64,000 bases of DNA from positions 1-64,000 of the forward strand of contig CAITVX010000013.1 of NCBI GenBank assembly GCA_903895995.1, in the 5' to 3' direction. Of the stretch, positions 17,867 through 27,060 are shown piece by piece. The notes beneath the pieces are model-generated. The model ran no database searches and was not told where the DNA came from. It saw only the letters and a list, made by a program, of their open reading frames with translations. This DNA comes from an uncultured Actinomycetes bacterium (GTDB lineage: Bacteria; Actinomycetota; Actinomycetes; Nanopelagicales; Nanopelagicaceae). Both the position numbers and the translations under genes were made by a program. Numbering within the stretch: the first letter of the stretch is position 1; each line of letters starts with the position of its first letter.

Positions 17867-18849
17867 GTGCACGCGAGTTTGATGAGGATGATGTTCGCAT
17901 TCGTCCCTCAGAACGCACACGCCCGCGCACTAAAGATAGACCTGACTACTCTCAATCTCAGATCGCTCGAGTGATCGCTGTTGATCGAGGTCGCACAACC
18001 TGCCTTATAGAAGAGAGCGGTCTTCTCATCACCGCCATGAAATCCCGTGAGCTCGGTCGAAAGTCGGTTGTCGTCGGAGATCTCGTTGGAATCGTCGGAG
18101 ATCTCACCGGTTCAGAAGGATCACTCGCACGAATCGTCGTTGTACAGCAGCGTAAAAATGTTCTGACACGCACTGTCGATGATGTCGCAGAATTTGAGCG
18201 AATGATTGTCGCGAATGTTGATCAAATCGGAATCGTAATTGCTGCTGCAGATCCAGAACCTCGCCATGGCTTTGTTGATCGGGCACTTGTCGTCGCCTTC
18301 GATCAAGGAATTACTCCCCTCATTATCGTGACTAAATGTGATCTCGCAGATCCACGTGAATTTCTCTCGATGTATGACGAGTTAGATGTTCAAGTGCTGA
18401 AAATTTCGCGAGGAGGAGATCTCACCGAGCTTCGTAAAGAGCTTCGATCTAAGCGAACAGTTCTTCTTGGTCATTCTGGAGTTGGTAAATCCACCCTTGT
18501 AAATGCACTTACTCACAGTGAGAGTAGAGCAACTGGTGATGTGAACTCTGCAACTGGTCGCGGTCGGCATACATCCTCAAGCGCAGTCGCACTCAAGATC
18601 GATCTCGATGAGAATGAGACTGGCTGGATTATTGATACACCTGGCGTGCGTTCATTTGGCTTGGCACATGTTGAACGAGATCGCGTCATTAGCGCCTTCC
18701 CTGAATTTGCTCCAGCGATCGAACATTGTCCGCGCAATTGCTCCCACGATGAAGAGAGCTGCGCGCTCAATCATTGGCCCTCGCTTTCTGAGAGCGCTCG
18801 CCACCGCCTCGCAAATCTGCGCCGGATGCTCGCCGAAGGCTCTCGATAA
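17863..18849 (+). CDS. rsgA: Ribosome small-subunit-dependent GTPase RsgA
   Basis: I use ATG 17863 (328 residues, MSAREFDEDD), which overlaps the aroA stop as ATGA, rather than the frame from 17842. RsgA acts late in 30S maturation. It has an OB-type N-terminal region (VIAVDRGRTTCLIEE, VGDLVGI), a circularly permuted GTPase domain (VTKCDLAD as G4, GHSGVGKSTLVNAL as G1, RGRHTSS as switch region, DTPGVRSFG as G3) and a zinc knuckle with CPRNCSHDEESCAL. The residue order G4-G1-G3 confirms the permutation. Confidence 0.95.
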   Translation: MSAREFDEDDVRIRPSERTRPRTKDRPDYSQSQIARVIAVDRGRTTCLIEESGLLITAMKSRELGRKSVVVGDLVGIVGDLTGSEGSLARIVVVQQRKNVLTRTVDDVAEFERMIVANVDQIGIVIAAADPEPRHGFVDRALVVAFDQGITPLIIVTKCDLADPREFLSMYDELDVQVLKISRGGDLTELRKELRSKRTVLLGHSGVGKSTLVNALTHSESRATGDVNSATGRGRHTSSSAVALKIDLDENETGWIIDTPGVRSFGLAHVERDRVISAFPEFAPAIEHCPRNCSHDEESCALNHWPSLSESARHRLANLRRMLAEGSR

Positions 18850-18887
18850 TCACTGCCTGGTGATTCCAGAGAGATTAGACTCCACGT

Positions 18888-19685
18888 ATGAGAGATTTCG
18901 CGCTCGACCTATCGCTTGCTCTTCGCCTCGCTGATGCAGCAGATGCCATGTCTATGGCGAAATATCGTTCTGAAGCGTTAGTCGTAGAGACAAAGCCTGA
19001 TCTCACTCCAGTTACCGATGCCGATAAAGGTATTGAATTTATGATCCGTGATGTTCTCTCGCAGGAGAGGCCGCTCGACCTTGTGATCGGTGAAGAGTTC
19101 GGCGGCAAAGAAGACGCTCTCGCTCCCGCTAATAAGAACTTTTACTGGGTGATTGATCCGATCGATGGAACAAAGAACTTCGTCCGTGGTGTTCCCACAT
19201 GGGCAACTCTTATTGCTTTAGTAAATCCTTCCCACGAAGTTGTCGTTGGAGTAGTAAGCGCTCCTGCGCTCTATCGTCGTTGGTATGCACATCAAGATGG
19301 CGGCGCTTTCGTCGTTGAAAATGGTGATACTCCAAGAAAAATTCATGTATCAGCAGTTTCAGAACTCTCAGATGCATCGATCTCATACTCTGATTTGGCC
19401 GGCTGGGGCGACCGCCGTCAGAGATTTATCGATCTCCAAGAGAAGATCTGGCGCACTCGTGGACTTGGAGATTTCTGGTCGCATATGTTGGTTGCTGAAG
19501 GCGCAGTAGATATTGCAGTTGAGCCATCTCTTGCTCTCTGGGATATGGCAGCAAATGCAATCATCGTTACTGAAGCAGGCGGTATCTTTGGAGATCTCGA
19601 TGGAGGCCGTGGCGCGCATGGCCCAAGTGGTCTCTCGACAAATGGAAAACTACATCAAGCCTTTCTTGATGCCATGAATAAGTAA
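18888..19685 (+). CDS. hisN: Histidinol-phosphatase, inositol monophosphatase family
   Basis: This 265-residue protein is of the metal-dependent IMPase family. Motifs are GEEFGG (metal-binding Glu), WVIDPIDGTKNFVRGVP and ALWDMAANAIIVTEAGG. In Actinobacteria the family member next to rsgA and aroA is the histidinol-phosphatase HisN, which removes phosphate from histidinol phosphate. An inositol phosphatase role cannot be excluded by sequence alone. TAGACT at 18876-18881 is 6 bases before the ATG, so the gene has its own leaderless promoter despite being close to rsgA. Confidence 0.87.
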   Translation: MRDFALDLSLALRLADAADAMSMAKYRSEALVVETKPDLTPVTDADKGIEFMIRDVLSQERPLDLVIGEEFGGKEDALAPANKNFYWVIDPIDGTKNFVRGVPTWATLIALVNPSHEVVVGVVSAPALYRRWYAHQDGGAFVVENGDTPRKIHVSAVSELSDASISYSDLAGWGDRRQRFIDLQEKIWRTRGLGDFWSHMLVAEGAVDIAVEPSLALWDMAANAIIVTEAGGIFGDLDGGRGAHGPSGLSTNGKLHQAFLDAMNK

Positions 19686-19703
19686 GAGCGGTAGATTAAA
19701 GGT

Positions 19704-20267
19704 ATGGGTCTCTTCTCTTTCTTGCGACGTAAGAAGAAAGGCTCTGGCGCTACTGGCAACTCTGCAATTCTTGCAACGCCTGCAATTCCCGTACAGCAAT
19801 GGCACCACACGCTCTCACATTTCTATCTCGAGACTCATCCGCTTGGCCAAACTCCCGCAACTGACCTTGAACGCCAACTCCTGATGAACGTTCTGATCTC
19901 TCTCTGCGAGGCCATATCTCTGCACGAGAATGAGGCTCAAGAGATCACATCTGCTTTCTTTGCGCTCTCGAATGAGCTCCGCGTTAAGGCAGCGGAGTAT
20001 GAGTGCAGTGTAGAAAAACTCGAAGTAATTGCCCTTACATTTGATGCATCGCACGGATATGCCGCTCGCGTCAGTGCGAACTCACGAAAATATACAGTTC
20101 TTCTCGGAGAGAGTTCAGCAGTTGCACGAGCAAGCACTCCCTTTAATAGCGATCTGCAGAGCTTCTTAAAGGAGCTAGAGAGCATCGAAGTAAAGACCAG
20201 CACATATGTTCTAGCAATTGATGGAATTGCTTACGCAGCTCTCTCTCTTCAATCTGAACTGCGCTAA
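19704..20267 (+). CDS. Conserved-looking protein of unknown function
   Basis: The 187-residue protein starts with a short basic patch (MGLFSFLRRKKKG) that could be a membrane-association site or linker. It continues as a helical region (QWHHTLSHFYLETHPLGQTPATDLERQLLMNVLISLCEAI, NELRVKAAEYECSVEKLEVIALTF) and ends in mixed structure. There is no signal peptide or known motif. TAGATT at 19692-19697 lies 6 bases before the ATG, so it is probably separately transcribed and real. It ends seven bases from the convergent zwf gene. Confidence 0.7.
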   Translation: MGLFSFLRRKKKGSGATGNSAILATPAIPVQQWHHTLSHFYLETHPLGQTPATDLERQLLMNVLISLCEAISLHENEAQEITSAFFALSNELRVKAAEYECSVEKLEVIALTFDASHGYAARVSANSRKYTVLLGESSAVARASTPFNSDLQSFLKELESIEVKTSTYVLAIDGIAYAALSLQSELR

Positions 20268-20274
20268 CTACAAA

Positions 20275-21663
20275 CTAGAGATCGATCCACTCTCCGCCAA
20301 CGAGTTCATTTGCTCGCTCGGGTCCCCATGAACCAACGAAATATGGGAAGAGCGCTGGCTCGCCAGAGATCACATTCTCAAGGATTCGCCATGTCTCTAG
20401 AACTGAATCAATCCGTGTGAAGCGCATATGATCACCAGACATAGCAGCGCGCAGCAGGCGCTCATATGCTTCTTGACGCTCACCCAGCGCCGCTGAAAAT
20501 TCAACATTGAGCTGAACAGGTTGAGTTGAGAGTAAATCTCCAGGTGATTTAGCGAGAAGTTCAATATCTACGCCATCTTTTTTGCCAAGACGGAATCTGA
20601 GAATATTTGGCGCTCCCGCTTGGCTCTCTGCAAAGAGCATCCGTGGTGGTTGCTTGAACTCAATAATTACTTCAAGTGTTGTTTCAGCGAGAGCTTTGCC
20701 AGTGCGAAGATAGAAAGGAACGCCAGCCCAGCGCCAGTTATCAATATGGACGAGTGCTGCGGCAAAGGTCTCTGTATCAGAGTGTGCAGCGACTCCACTC
20801 TCTTCGAGGTAGCCGACATATTGGCCACGAACAACGTTCTCTGGCTTGAGAGGTGCGATCGCACGGAAGATCTTGAGCTTCTCATCTTCCATGTTGTGGG
20901 CATTAATCTCTGATGGCGGCTCCATCGCAATAAGTGCGAGTACTTGCAGGAGATGGTTCTGTAGTACATCTCGCAGTGCGCCGACGCCATCATAGAAAGC
21001 TCCGCGTCCTTCAATGCCGAAATCTTCTGCCATAGTGATCTGAACGCTGGCAATATAGCGATGATTCCAGACTGGCTCCCAGATCGAGTTTGCAAAGCGG
21101 AATATCAATATATCTTCAACAGATTCTTTTCCGAGGTAGTGATCAATACGGAAGATTCGCTCTTCAGGAAGTACTGCTTCCAGTGAATCTTGTAAGTGGA
21201 TGGCGGATTTTAGATCGCGACCAAATGGCTTCTCAACAACTAGTCGTACGCGACCCATCAATCCCGCGGCATGAAGGCCCCGAGTAACTTGTTCGAATGC
21301 AGATGGCGGGATCGCAAGATAAATCACAATATTGTGCTTACCTTCAAGACGTTTTGCTAAATCATCATAGAGTGTCTGCTCTTGGTACTTACCTACAACC
21401 AGATCAAGGTGTTTATCGAGAAATGCCAATACCTTGTCATCAGGGGCTTTTACAACGCTCTTGATAGAGTCAAAGGCATAGTTTACGAACTCTTCGTGAT
21501 TCCACTTTGTCGAGGCAACACCGACAATGTCGGTTGCGAGAAATCCACTGAGAGCCATGTTGTAGAGGGCCGGGTAGAGCTTCTTCTTTGCAAGATCACC
21601 TGTGGCTCCGAAGAGCACGAGCGCATCTGCATCTTCCAGTTTTTTCTTGCGGGGTGTCATCAA
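20275..21663 (-). CDS. zwf: Glucose-6-phosphate 1-dehydrogenase
   Basis: This 462-residue enzyme oxidises glucose 6-phosphate to 6-phosphogluconolactone with NADP. The nucleotide-binding motif is LFGATGDLAKKKLYPALYNMA (about 17-37), the catalytic motif RIDHYLGKE (about 172-180), then NHLLQVLALIAMEPP and FYLRTGKAL. Its start is six bases after the gnd stop, giving a pgl-gnd-zwf operon that carries the whole oxidative pentose phosphate branch. No opcA is seen in the window. Confidence 0.96.
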   Translation of the reverse strand: MMTPRKKKLEDADALVLFGATGDLAKKKLYPALYNMALSGFLATDIVGVASTKWNHEEFVNYAFDSIKSVVKAPDDKVLAFLDKHLDLVVGKYQEQTLYDDLAKRLEGKHNIVIYLAIPPSAFEQVTRGLHAAGLMGRVRLVVEKPFGRDLKSAIHLQDSLEAVLPEERIFRIDHYLGKESVEDILIFRFANSIWEPVWNHRYIASVQITMAEDFGIEGRGAFYDGVGALRDVLQNHLLQVLALIAMEPPSEINAHNMEDEKLKIFRAIAPLKPENVVRGQYVGYLEESGVAAHSDTETFAAALVHIDNWRWAGVPFYLRTGKALAETTLEVIIEFKQPPRMLFAESQAGAPNILRFRLGKKDGVDIELLAKSPGDLLSTQPVQLNVEFSAALGERQEAYERLLRAAMSGDHMRFTRIDSVLETWRILENVISGEPALFPYFVGSWGPERANELVGGEWIDL

Positions 21664-21669
21664 AACTAA

Positions 21670-22707
21670 TTACTTCCTCTTCGCTTCAGTATGTCCACCG
21701 AATTTTTTTCGCATGGCAGAGAGGACCTTATTTGCATAAAGGTCATTTCCGCGTGAGGAGAACCTACTCATCAGAGATGCGCTCAGTACATTTGCTGGTA
21801 CTCCAGCATCAATTGCAGTTGCAACTGTCCAGCGACCCTCTCCTGAATCAGAGACAGATCCTTCGTAACCATCTAGCTGCGGATCTTCTTGATATGCAGT
21901 AGCGGTGAGATCAAGGAGCCATGAAGCGACAACTGATCCACGGCGCCACACTTCAGTAATTTCGCGCATATCGAGATCGTATTGAGTCTGATTGTGCTCA
22001 CCTACTGATATTGGATGGCTAATTCCATCTTGCGCCGCTTTAAAGATATTGAGTCCTTCTGCATAGGCAGCCATCGCGCCATATTCGATTCCATTGTGAA
22101 CCATCTTGACGAAGTGACCTGCACCCACTGGACCACAGTGATAAAAACCGAGTTCAGAGTTTGCCGGCTCACCAGTGCGACCCGGTGTGCGTTCTGCTGC
22201 AGCGAACCCAGGTGCCAAGGCCTTGAAGATTGGATTGAGTCGATCAACGACTTTCTTATCGCCACCGATCATCAGCGAATAGCCACGTTCTAACCCATAC
22301 ACGCCACCAGAAGTCCCGACATCGACAAAGTTAATTCCCTTTGTGGCAAGCCAGGCAGCGTTGGCAACGTCATCGCGATAAAAAGTATTTCCGCCGTCAA
22401 TAATCGTTGAACCAGGAGCTAAGTGCTCTGCAATTGCATAAATGGTCTTCTGAGTAACTTCAGCAGGAACCATCACCCAAACGATTTGAGGGTTACTCTC
22501 ACTATTGAGTCGTGCGATATCTGCAAGAGCTGCAAGTCCGGTGTGACCTTCTGCAGCAAGAGCCTTTACGGAATCTGGGTTGAGATCAAAAACGTTGATC
22601 TTTACTGGGCGCGCTGGATCAATGTGAGTCGCGATTCGCCTGACAATATTTGCGCCCATGCGGCCAAGGCCAACCATTGTGAATGAAAGCTCTTGATTAC
22701 TCATCAT
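21670..22707 (-). CDS. gnd: 6-phosphogluconate dehydrogenase, decarboxylating (short GndA-type)
   Basis: The 345-residue enzyme oxidises and decarboxylates 6-phosphogluconate to ribulose 5-phosphate. Visible are the Rossmann motif MVGLGRMGANIVRRI, the GTSGGVYGLERGYSLMIGGD substrate loop and the catalytic HFVKMVHNGIEYG. Its length fits the shorter branch rather than the 470-residue dimeric form; this short branch is often NAD-linked, but the cofactor is not certain from sequence. AGGGAGAG is a good ribosome-binding site before ATG 22707. Confidence 0.93.
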   Translation of the reverse strand: MMSNQELSFTMVGLGRMGANIVRRIATHIDPARPVKINVFDLNPDSVKALAAEGHTGLAALADIARLNSESNPQIVWVMVPAEVTQKTIYAIAEHLAPGSTIIDGGNTFYRDDVANAAWLATKGINFVDVGTSGGVYGLERGYSLMIGGDKKVVDRLNPIFKALAPGFAAAERTPGRTGEPANSELGFYHCGPVGAGHFVKMVHNGIEYGAMAAYAEGLNIFKAAQDGISHPISVGEHNQTQYDLDMREITEVWRRGSVVASWLLDLTATAYQEDPQLDGYEGSVSDSGEGRWTVATAIDAGVPANVLSASLMSRFSSRGNDLYANKVLSAMRKKFGGHTEAKRK

Positions 22708-22739
22708 CTCTCCCTGTGACCGTTATTGGTAAAAATACT

Positions 22740-23480
22740 TTAGATCTTGATATCCGTAACGAAATAGATCTGTGTGGCTGGTGAATTCTTTCTCATCATT
22801 GAGATTGGAGCTAACTCTTTGCCAGCTAGAAGTGCCTGGAGGGGCTCTCGCTTGCTCTCGCCGACTGCGAAGATATAGATCGCAGAGGCGCTAGCTAATC
22901 GAGCGACTCCGATCGATACCCGCTCTGCGGGTGGCTTAGGAGAATTATCTACTGAAATAGCTGATTCCATTGAATTGAGGGCATCGACATCGCCTGGGAA
23001 GAGCGAGGCTATATGGCCATCTTCACCCATGCTCAGAATGACCGCATCGAACCTAGAGCTCTTACCTAAGCGAGTCTCAAGTGCCAGCGCATAATCTGCT
23101 GCGGCTGCGATCAGCGTGGTCGCGACAGGTTCTGCAACTCTCTCAAAGTGAATATATCCCAACGATTTCTCAAAGCCGGCGATCAGAGTTGAATCAGAAC
23201 GATCGGCATCTGTATGCGCCACAAATCTCTCGTCGCTAAACCAGATACGTACGCGAGAATCACGAAACGATGTAGAGCCCTCTTGAGATGTCGCTCGAAA
23301 TAGCCCAACATCAATCGCCTTTGCAATAGCAAGGCCGGTGCGTCCCCCGGTGATCACAATCTGAGCTTCACGCTGCTCTCGCCAAGCATGAGTAATCGCA
23401 GCAACAACACGATCTGCAACCTGTGCGACAAGTTGCTCCGCTGAGGGATCAAAGAGGCGTTGGTAATTCGGTTGTGGCAT
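22740..23480 (-). CDS. pgl: 6-phosphogluconolactonase
   Basis: The 246-residue protein is a DevB/Pgl-type lactonase, hydrolysing 6-phosphogluconolactone. Motifs are IVITGGRTGLAIAKAI (sugar-phosphate loop), VRIWFSDERFV, FDAVILSMGEDGHIASLFPG and RVSIGVARLASA. It is first in the pgl-gnd-zwf operon, 32 bases before gnd. TACTCT (complement of 23487-23492) lies 6 bases before the ATG, predicting leaderless transcription. Confidence 0.93.
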   Translation of the reverse strand: MPQPNYQRLFDPSAEQLVAQVADRVVAAITHAWREQREAQIVITGGRTGLAIAKAIDVGLFRATSQEGSTSFRDSRVRIWFSDERFVAHTDADRSDSTLIAGFEKSLGYIHFERVAEPVATTLIAAAADYALALETRLGKSSRFDAVILSMGEDGHIASLFPGDVDALNSMESAISVDNSPKPPAERVSIGVARLASASAIYIFAVGESKREPLQALLAGKELAPISMMRKNSPATQIYFVTDIKI

Positions 23481-23523
23481 AACGAAAGAGTATTGCCTCT
23501 CGCCTCGGATAAAAAGTTGAGAT

Positions 23524-23555
23524 GAAAAAGTCCGGTTCGTATAGAACGAACCGGA
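23524..23555 (-). terminator. Intrinsic terminator after tRNA-fMet
   Basis: TCCGGTTCGT (23531-23540) and ACGAACCGGA (23546-23555) form a perfect 10-bp stem with a 5-base loop. On the minus strand the stem is followed by CTTTTTC. It lies directly downstream of the tRNA and about 40 bases upstream of the pgl start. Confidence 0.9.
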
Positions 23556-23567
23556 TTGACCTACTAG

Positions 23568-23641
23568 TAGCGGGGACAGGATTTGAACCTATGACCTCTG
23601 GGTTATGAGCCCAGCGAGCTACCGAGCTGCTCCACCCCGCG
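23568..23641 (-). tRNA. Initiator tRNA-fMet (CAT)
   Basis: On the minus strand the molecule begins CGCGGGG at 23641 and ends CCCCGCT plus discriminator A at 23568. The anticodon arm is CTGGG-CTCATAA-CCCAG with the three G-C pairs typical of initiators, and the first acceptor position is mismatched (C1-T72), also an initiator mark. CCA is not encoded (CTA follows). A TAGGAT -10 box lies at 23653-23658. Confidence 0.95.
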
Positions 23642-23652
23642 TCGGTGAGCCA

Positions 23653-23658
23653 ATCCTA
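23653..23658 (-). promoter_or_regulatory. -10 box of tRNA-fMet
   Basis: TAGGAT on the minus strand (complement of 23653-23658) precedes the mature tRNA 5' end by 11 bases. That leaves a primary leader of only a few nucleotides for RNase P. Confidence 0.55.
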
Positions 23659-23696
23659 AAGGAAAGGCTCGAAAATACCCAATCGGCTTAGATCAA

Positions 23697-26600
23697 CTAC
23701 TTGCCTGATTGAGCACGAATAGCCGCTGCAATTGCAGATTTCAATCTGCTCTGTGCTTGGCCATATGCAGTGAAGTCACCATTCTTGAGCGCACTCTGCG
23801 AATCAGCGAGTGCACTTTGTGCTGCAGCTAACGCCGATTTCACAGTAGTGCTTACTGGAGAAGATGTGCTTCCACTACTAGATGTCGAAGTTCCAGAATT
23901 ATTTGCTAATGCAGTGCCAGCATTACCACCGAAGACTTGATCAAGTGCTCCTTGGAGTGTGTTATCAAATCCGATCTGATCGCCGAAGCTGATCAAAACT
24001 TTCTGTAAGAGTGGATATGCAGCCGAGTTTGCAGTTGCGCGAACATAGACCGGTTGAACGTAGAGAAGACCGCTACCAACTGGCAGTGTCATCAAATTAC
24101 CCAATACAACATCTGATCCGCCTTGGCGCAAGAGTGAGAGCGCCTGCGCAACATCTGGCTTCGCTTCAAAGTTAGATGCAACTTGCGAAGGTCCCGAAAT
24201 ATTCGTTGAACGAGGCAGTTGAAGGACGGTGATCTGTCCGTAGTCAGGTCCTGCATCAGAGTTCACAACAGCAAATGCTGTGAGGTTCTGGCGTCCACCC
24301 TTCGGGACAAAGCTTGTTGAAAGTGAGAAGGATGCCTTCTTTGCACCAGGCAATTGCATCGTCTGATAGTAAGGAGGCTGTGTTGCGGCATTTGCACCCA
24401 GTGAGGATGGATCACTTGGTATGCGCCAGAAATCTTGGCCGCCGTAGAAAGCCCCCGCTGTCTCAACGTGATAGGTGCTCAGCACATCGCGTTGAACATT
24501 GAAGAGATCTTCTGGGTAACGAATATGTGCAAGGAGAGCAGGAGAGATTGCACTCTTTGGTTCAACTGTTCCTGGGTAGGCCTTTGCCCAAGTCTTTAAG
24601 ACTGGGTCTTTTGTATCCCACTGGTAGAGGTGAACGGTTCCATCGTAGGCATCGACAGTCGCTTTCACTGAGTTACGAATGTAGTTCACATTCTTATCAG
24701 CGAGTGGTGCAACAGAAGTAGTTGCTGCGCTTACAGAGTTCGTCGTTGCAGCAGCGAGGTTTGTCACCTTTGCATATGGATAGCCAGCTGATGTTGTATA
24801 TCCGTCGATAATCCAGACAACATGTCCATTAACGATGGATGGGTACTCATTTCCATCGAGAGTCAGCCATGGGGCTACCTTCTGTACGCGCTCCATCGGA
24901 TTGCGGTTGAAGAGGATCTTGGAATCTTTATTAATGAGGTTTGAGAGAACAATGCGCTGCTCTTTATATTTAATCGCAAAGAGTAGTCTGGAGAAGATTG
25001 AACCCATAGGAACTCCACCGGTTCCAGTGTAGGTGTAGTTCTTCTGTCCATTCGCAGAGGCATCATCTGGGTAATCCAGCTCTGTAGCGCTCGAGCTCTT
25101 TGCGCCGCCAATGATGGAGTAATCAGGAACGTTCTCGCCAAAGTAGATACGAGGTTGGAATGCTCCGAGGCCATCTGTTGGAGGAATATTTCCAACTGCG
25201 AAGGCTGGCTTACCATCAGCATCGACTGTATTTGCATATGCGCCAACGAATCCAAATCCATGGGTATAGACCAAGTGATCGTTGATCCAATTTCGTACAG
25301 GGCTTCCTGCAATATTTAATTCACGGACTGCAACGACAGTATCGCGGCTCTTGCCGTTCACTACGTAGCGATCCATATCGAGGGAATCTGGGAAGGTGTA
25401 ATACGGCTTTATCTGTTGTAGCTGACGGAACGTTGCAGAGACAACGTTGGGATCAAGTAGGCGTGTATTAGAGACTGTGAGAGCATCCCCCGCTAGCTGA
25501 CCTGATGCTACCGATGTTGTTGCTTGGTAATCCTTAATGGTGACTTTATCTAAGCCATAGGCTGCACGAGTCGCATCAATATTACGTTGAATGAATGGTG
25601 CTTCCTTAGATGATTCAGATGGCTTTACTTGGAACTGTTGAATAAAAGCTGGATAGATTCCGGCAATGAGAAGTGATGAGATCACCATGAGAGAGACGCC
25701 TGCTGCAGGAAGAACCCACGAGCGGCGAAGGATATTTGCAAAGAAGAGAAGTGCGCAGACGATCGCTATTCCGGCGAGAATTGCTTTAGCGGGAAGAGTT
25801 GCATTGACATCGGTATACGACAGACCAGTAATGAGTCTGCCTGATTTCAGAGCAAGCGTGTAACGATCAAACCAATAGGCAACAGCCTTGACCAAGACCA
25901 AGAGGCCGAGGAGAACTGAGAGTTGAACTCTTGCTGCGACAGAAGTTCGGTCCTCTTGAACAGCTGGACGAATTCCTCCATAGAGATAGTGAACTCCTGC
26001 GGTAACAATCAAAGTCAGCATGAGAGTTGAGATTGCCCAGCCTATGAGTGCTTCATAGAGCGGCAGCTTGAAGGCGAAGAATGAGATATCTAGACCGAAT
26101 TGAGGGTCCTTTACTCCGAAGGGAGTTGAATTCTTAAAGGGCAGCCATATCTGCCACAAGCGTGAGCCTGACATTCCTGCGAAGTAGAAGACTGCGATAG
26201 AGAGTCCGATTACTGCAAAGCGTTTTACTGGATCGAGCTGACCTCGGTAACGCTCAATGTTGTCGGCCTCAAGTGAGGTTGGAACATAGACCGGCCGATT
26301 GCGATGGGCGATGACGATATTTGTTGTGAGAATAAAAGATGTAATGAGACCAAAGGCGAGGAAGAGCTCAGCTTTTGTAAGGAGAGTTGTCTTCCACACG
26401 GAGGAGAAATTCACTGAACGGAACCAGAGCACATCTGCGTAGAAACCACTTAAGGAGATAAGGATGATTCCGATAACGAAGAGCACCGCAATGGTGAGCG
26501 GAAGCGGTCCAACCTTCTTACGTGGTCCAAAGTTAAATGGCCCACCGTTTCCAGGGTTACCTTGCGAGAACGGGTTATTTGGAAAGTTAAATGAACTCAT
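23697..26600 (-). CDS. UPF0182 family large membrane protein
   Basis: This 967-residue protein has about seven membrane segments in its first third (PLTIAVLFVIGIILISLSG, AFGLITSFILTTNIVIAH, FAVIGLSIAVFYFAG, LSVLLGLLVLVKAVAYWF and others) and a large extracytoplasmic domain with family strings NWINDHLVYTHGFG and FGENVPDYSIIGG. The C-terminus ends in a Ser/Thr-rich linker and an Ala/Lys/Gln helix. UPF0182 is widespread in Actinobacteria; its function is not established. TACAGT (complement of 26608-26613) lies 7 bases before the ATG. The gene order with Zincin_2 and uvrD2 downstream resembles mycobacteria. Confidence 0.92.
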   Translation of the reverse strand: MSSFNFPNNPFSQGNPGNGGPFNFGPRKKVGPLPLTIAVLFVIGIILISLSGFYADVLWFRSVNFSSVWKTTLLTKAELFLAFGLITSFILTTNIVIAHRNRPVYVPTSLEADNIERYRGQLDPVKRFAVIGLSIAVFYFAGMSGSRLWQIWLPFKNSTPFGVKDPQFGLDISFFAFKLPLYEALIGWAISTLMLTLIVTAGVHYLYGGIRPAVQEDRTSVAARVQLSVLLGLLVLVKAVAYWFDRYTLALKSGRLITGLSYTDVNATLPAKAILAGIAIVCALLFFANILRRSWVLPAAGVSLMVISSLLIAGIYPAFIQQFQVKPSESSKEAPFIQRNIDATRAAYGLDKVTIKDYQATTSVASGQLAGDALTVSNTRLLDPNVVSATFRQLQQIKPYYTFPDSLDMDRYVVNGKSRDTVVAVRELNIAGSPVRNWINDHLVYTHGFGFVGAYANTVDADGKPAFAVGNIPPTDGLGAFQPRIYFGENVPDYSIIGGAKSSSATELDYPDDASANGQKNYTYTGTGGVPMGSIFSRLLFAIKYKEQRIVLSNLINKDSKILFNRNPMERVQKVAPWLTLDGNEYPSIVNGHVVWIIDGYTTSAGYPYAKVTNLAAATTNSVSAATTSVAPLADKNVNYIRNSVKATVDAYDGTVHLYQWDTKDPVLKTWAKAYPGTVEPKSAISPALLAHIRYPEDLFNVQRDVLSTYHVETAGAFYGGQDFWRIPSDPSSLGANAATQPPYYQTMQLPGAKKASFSLSTSFVPKGGRQNLTAFAVVNSDAGPDYGQITVLQLPRSTNISGPSQVASNFEAKPDVAQALSLLRQGGSDVVLGNLMTLPVGSGLLYVQPVYVRATANSAAYPLLQKVLISFGDQIGFDNTLQGALDQVFGGNAGTALANNSGTSTSSSGSTSSPVSTTVKSALAAAQSALADSQSALKNGDFTAYGQAQSRLKSAIAAAIRAQSGK

Positions 26601-26651
26601 GCCCCAAACTGTAGTGGCAACTCAAATTTCAAGGCGCTTTGTTGCACGCCC

Positions 26652-26930
26652 TTACTGCTGTGGGCTCTCTTCCTGAGAGCCGGTGGTGGAGCTTTGAGCG
26701 GGCGGCTCATTAAAACTACGTTGAAAGGCTTGGAAAGCGCCTACCGAACGGTTTGTCTCGCTCTCATATTTATCCTTGAAGCGTGATACCCAAATCACAT
26801 AGATGATCGCCCCTGTTACAGCGAAGAGAGGAACGAGCCACCAGATGAGGGCTGCGAAGGCGGGGTTCCCGTTCGTCGCAGCAGCCTGTACAAGATGCAG
26901 GCTCTGGTGCAGCGATAGGGAGATTCTCAC
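26652..26930 (-). CDS. Small single-pass membrane protein
   Basis: This 92-residue protein starts with GTG at 26930, 6 bases after TAGGCT (complement of 26937-26942), so both promoter and start are well supported. One membrane segment (ALIWWLVPLFAVTGAIIYVIWV, about residues 27-48) is followed by a charged region (SRFKDKYESETNRS) and a Pro/Ser/Gln-rich tail. Family unknown. It ends about 50 bases before the UPF0182 start on the same strand and may be co-transcribed with it. Confidence 0.75.
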   Translation of the reverse strand: MRISLSLHQSLHLVQAAATNGNPAFAALIWWLVPLFAVTGAIIYVIWVSRFKDKYESETNRSVGAFQAFQRSFNEPPAQSSTTGSQEESPQQ

Positions 26931-26986
26931 TCCCCTAGCCTATCCACTCTGCAGGAATATTCTGCACGAAAGCACGGTTCTCATTA

Positions 26987-27023
26987 TGTAGTTGCCAGGA
27001 TTTGTTGTAGTTGCCTGGATTTG
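26987..27023 (+). repeat. 18-base direct repeat in a divergent promoter region
   Basis: TGTAGTTGCCAGGATTTG (26987-27004) and TGTAGTTGCCTGGATTTG (27006-27023) differ at one base and have a 19-base period. They lie between the divergent starts at 26930 and 27061, upstream of the plus-strand -10 box. Tandem direct repeats at this spacing are typical of operator pairs, but the regulator is unknown. Confidence 0.6.
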
Positions 27024-27060
27024 AAAAGCAAAGTTCACGGAAAGGCGCGATAATACGAAT

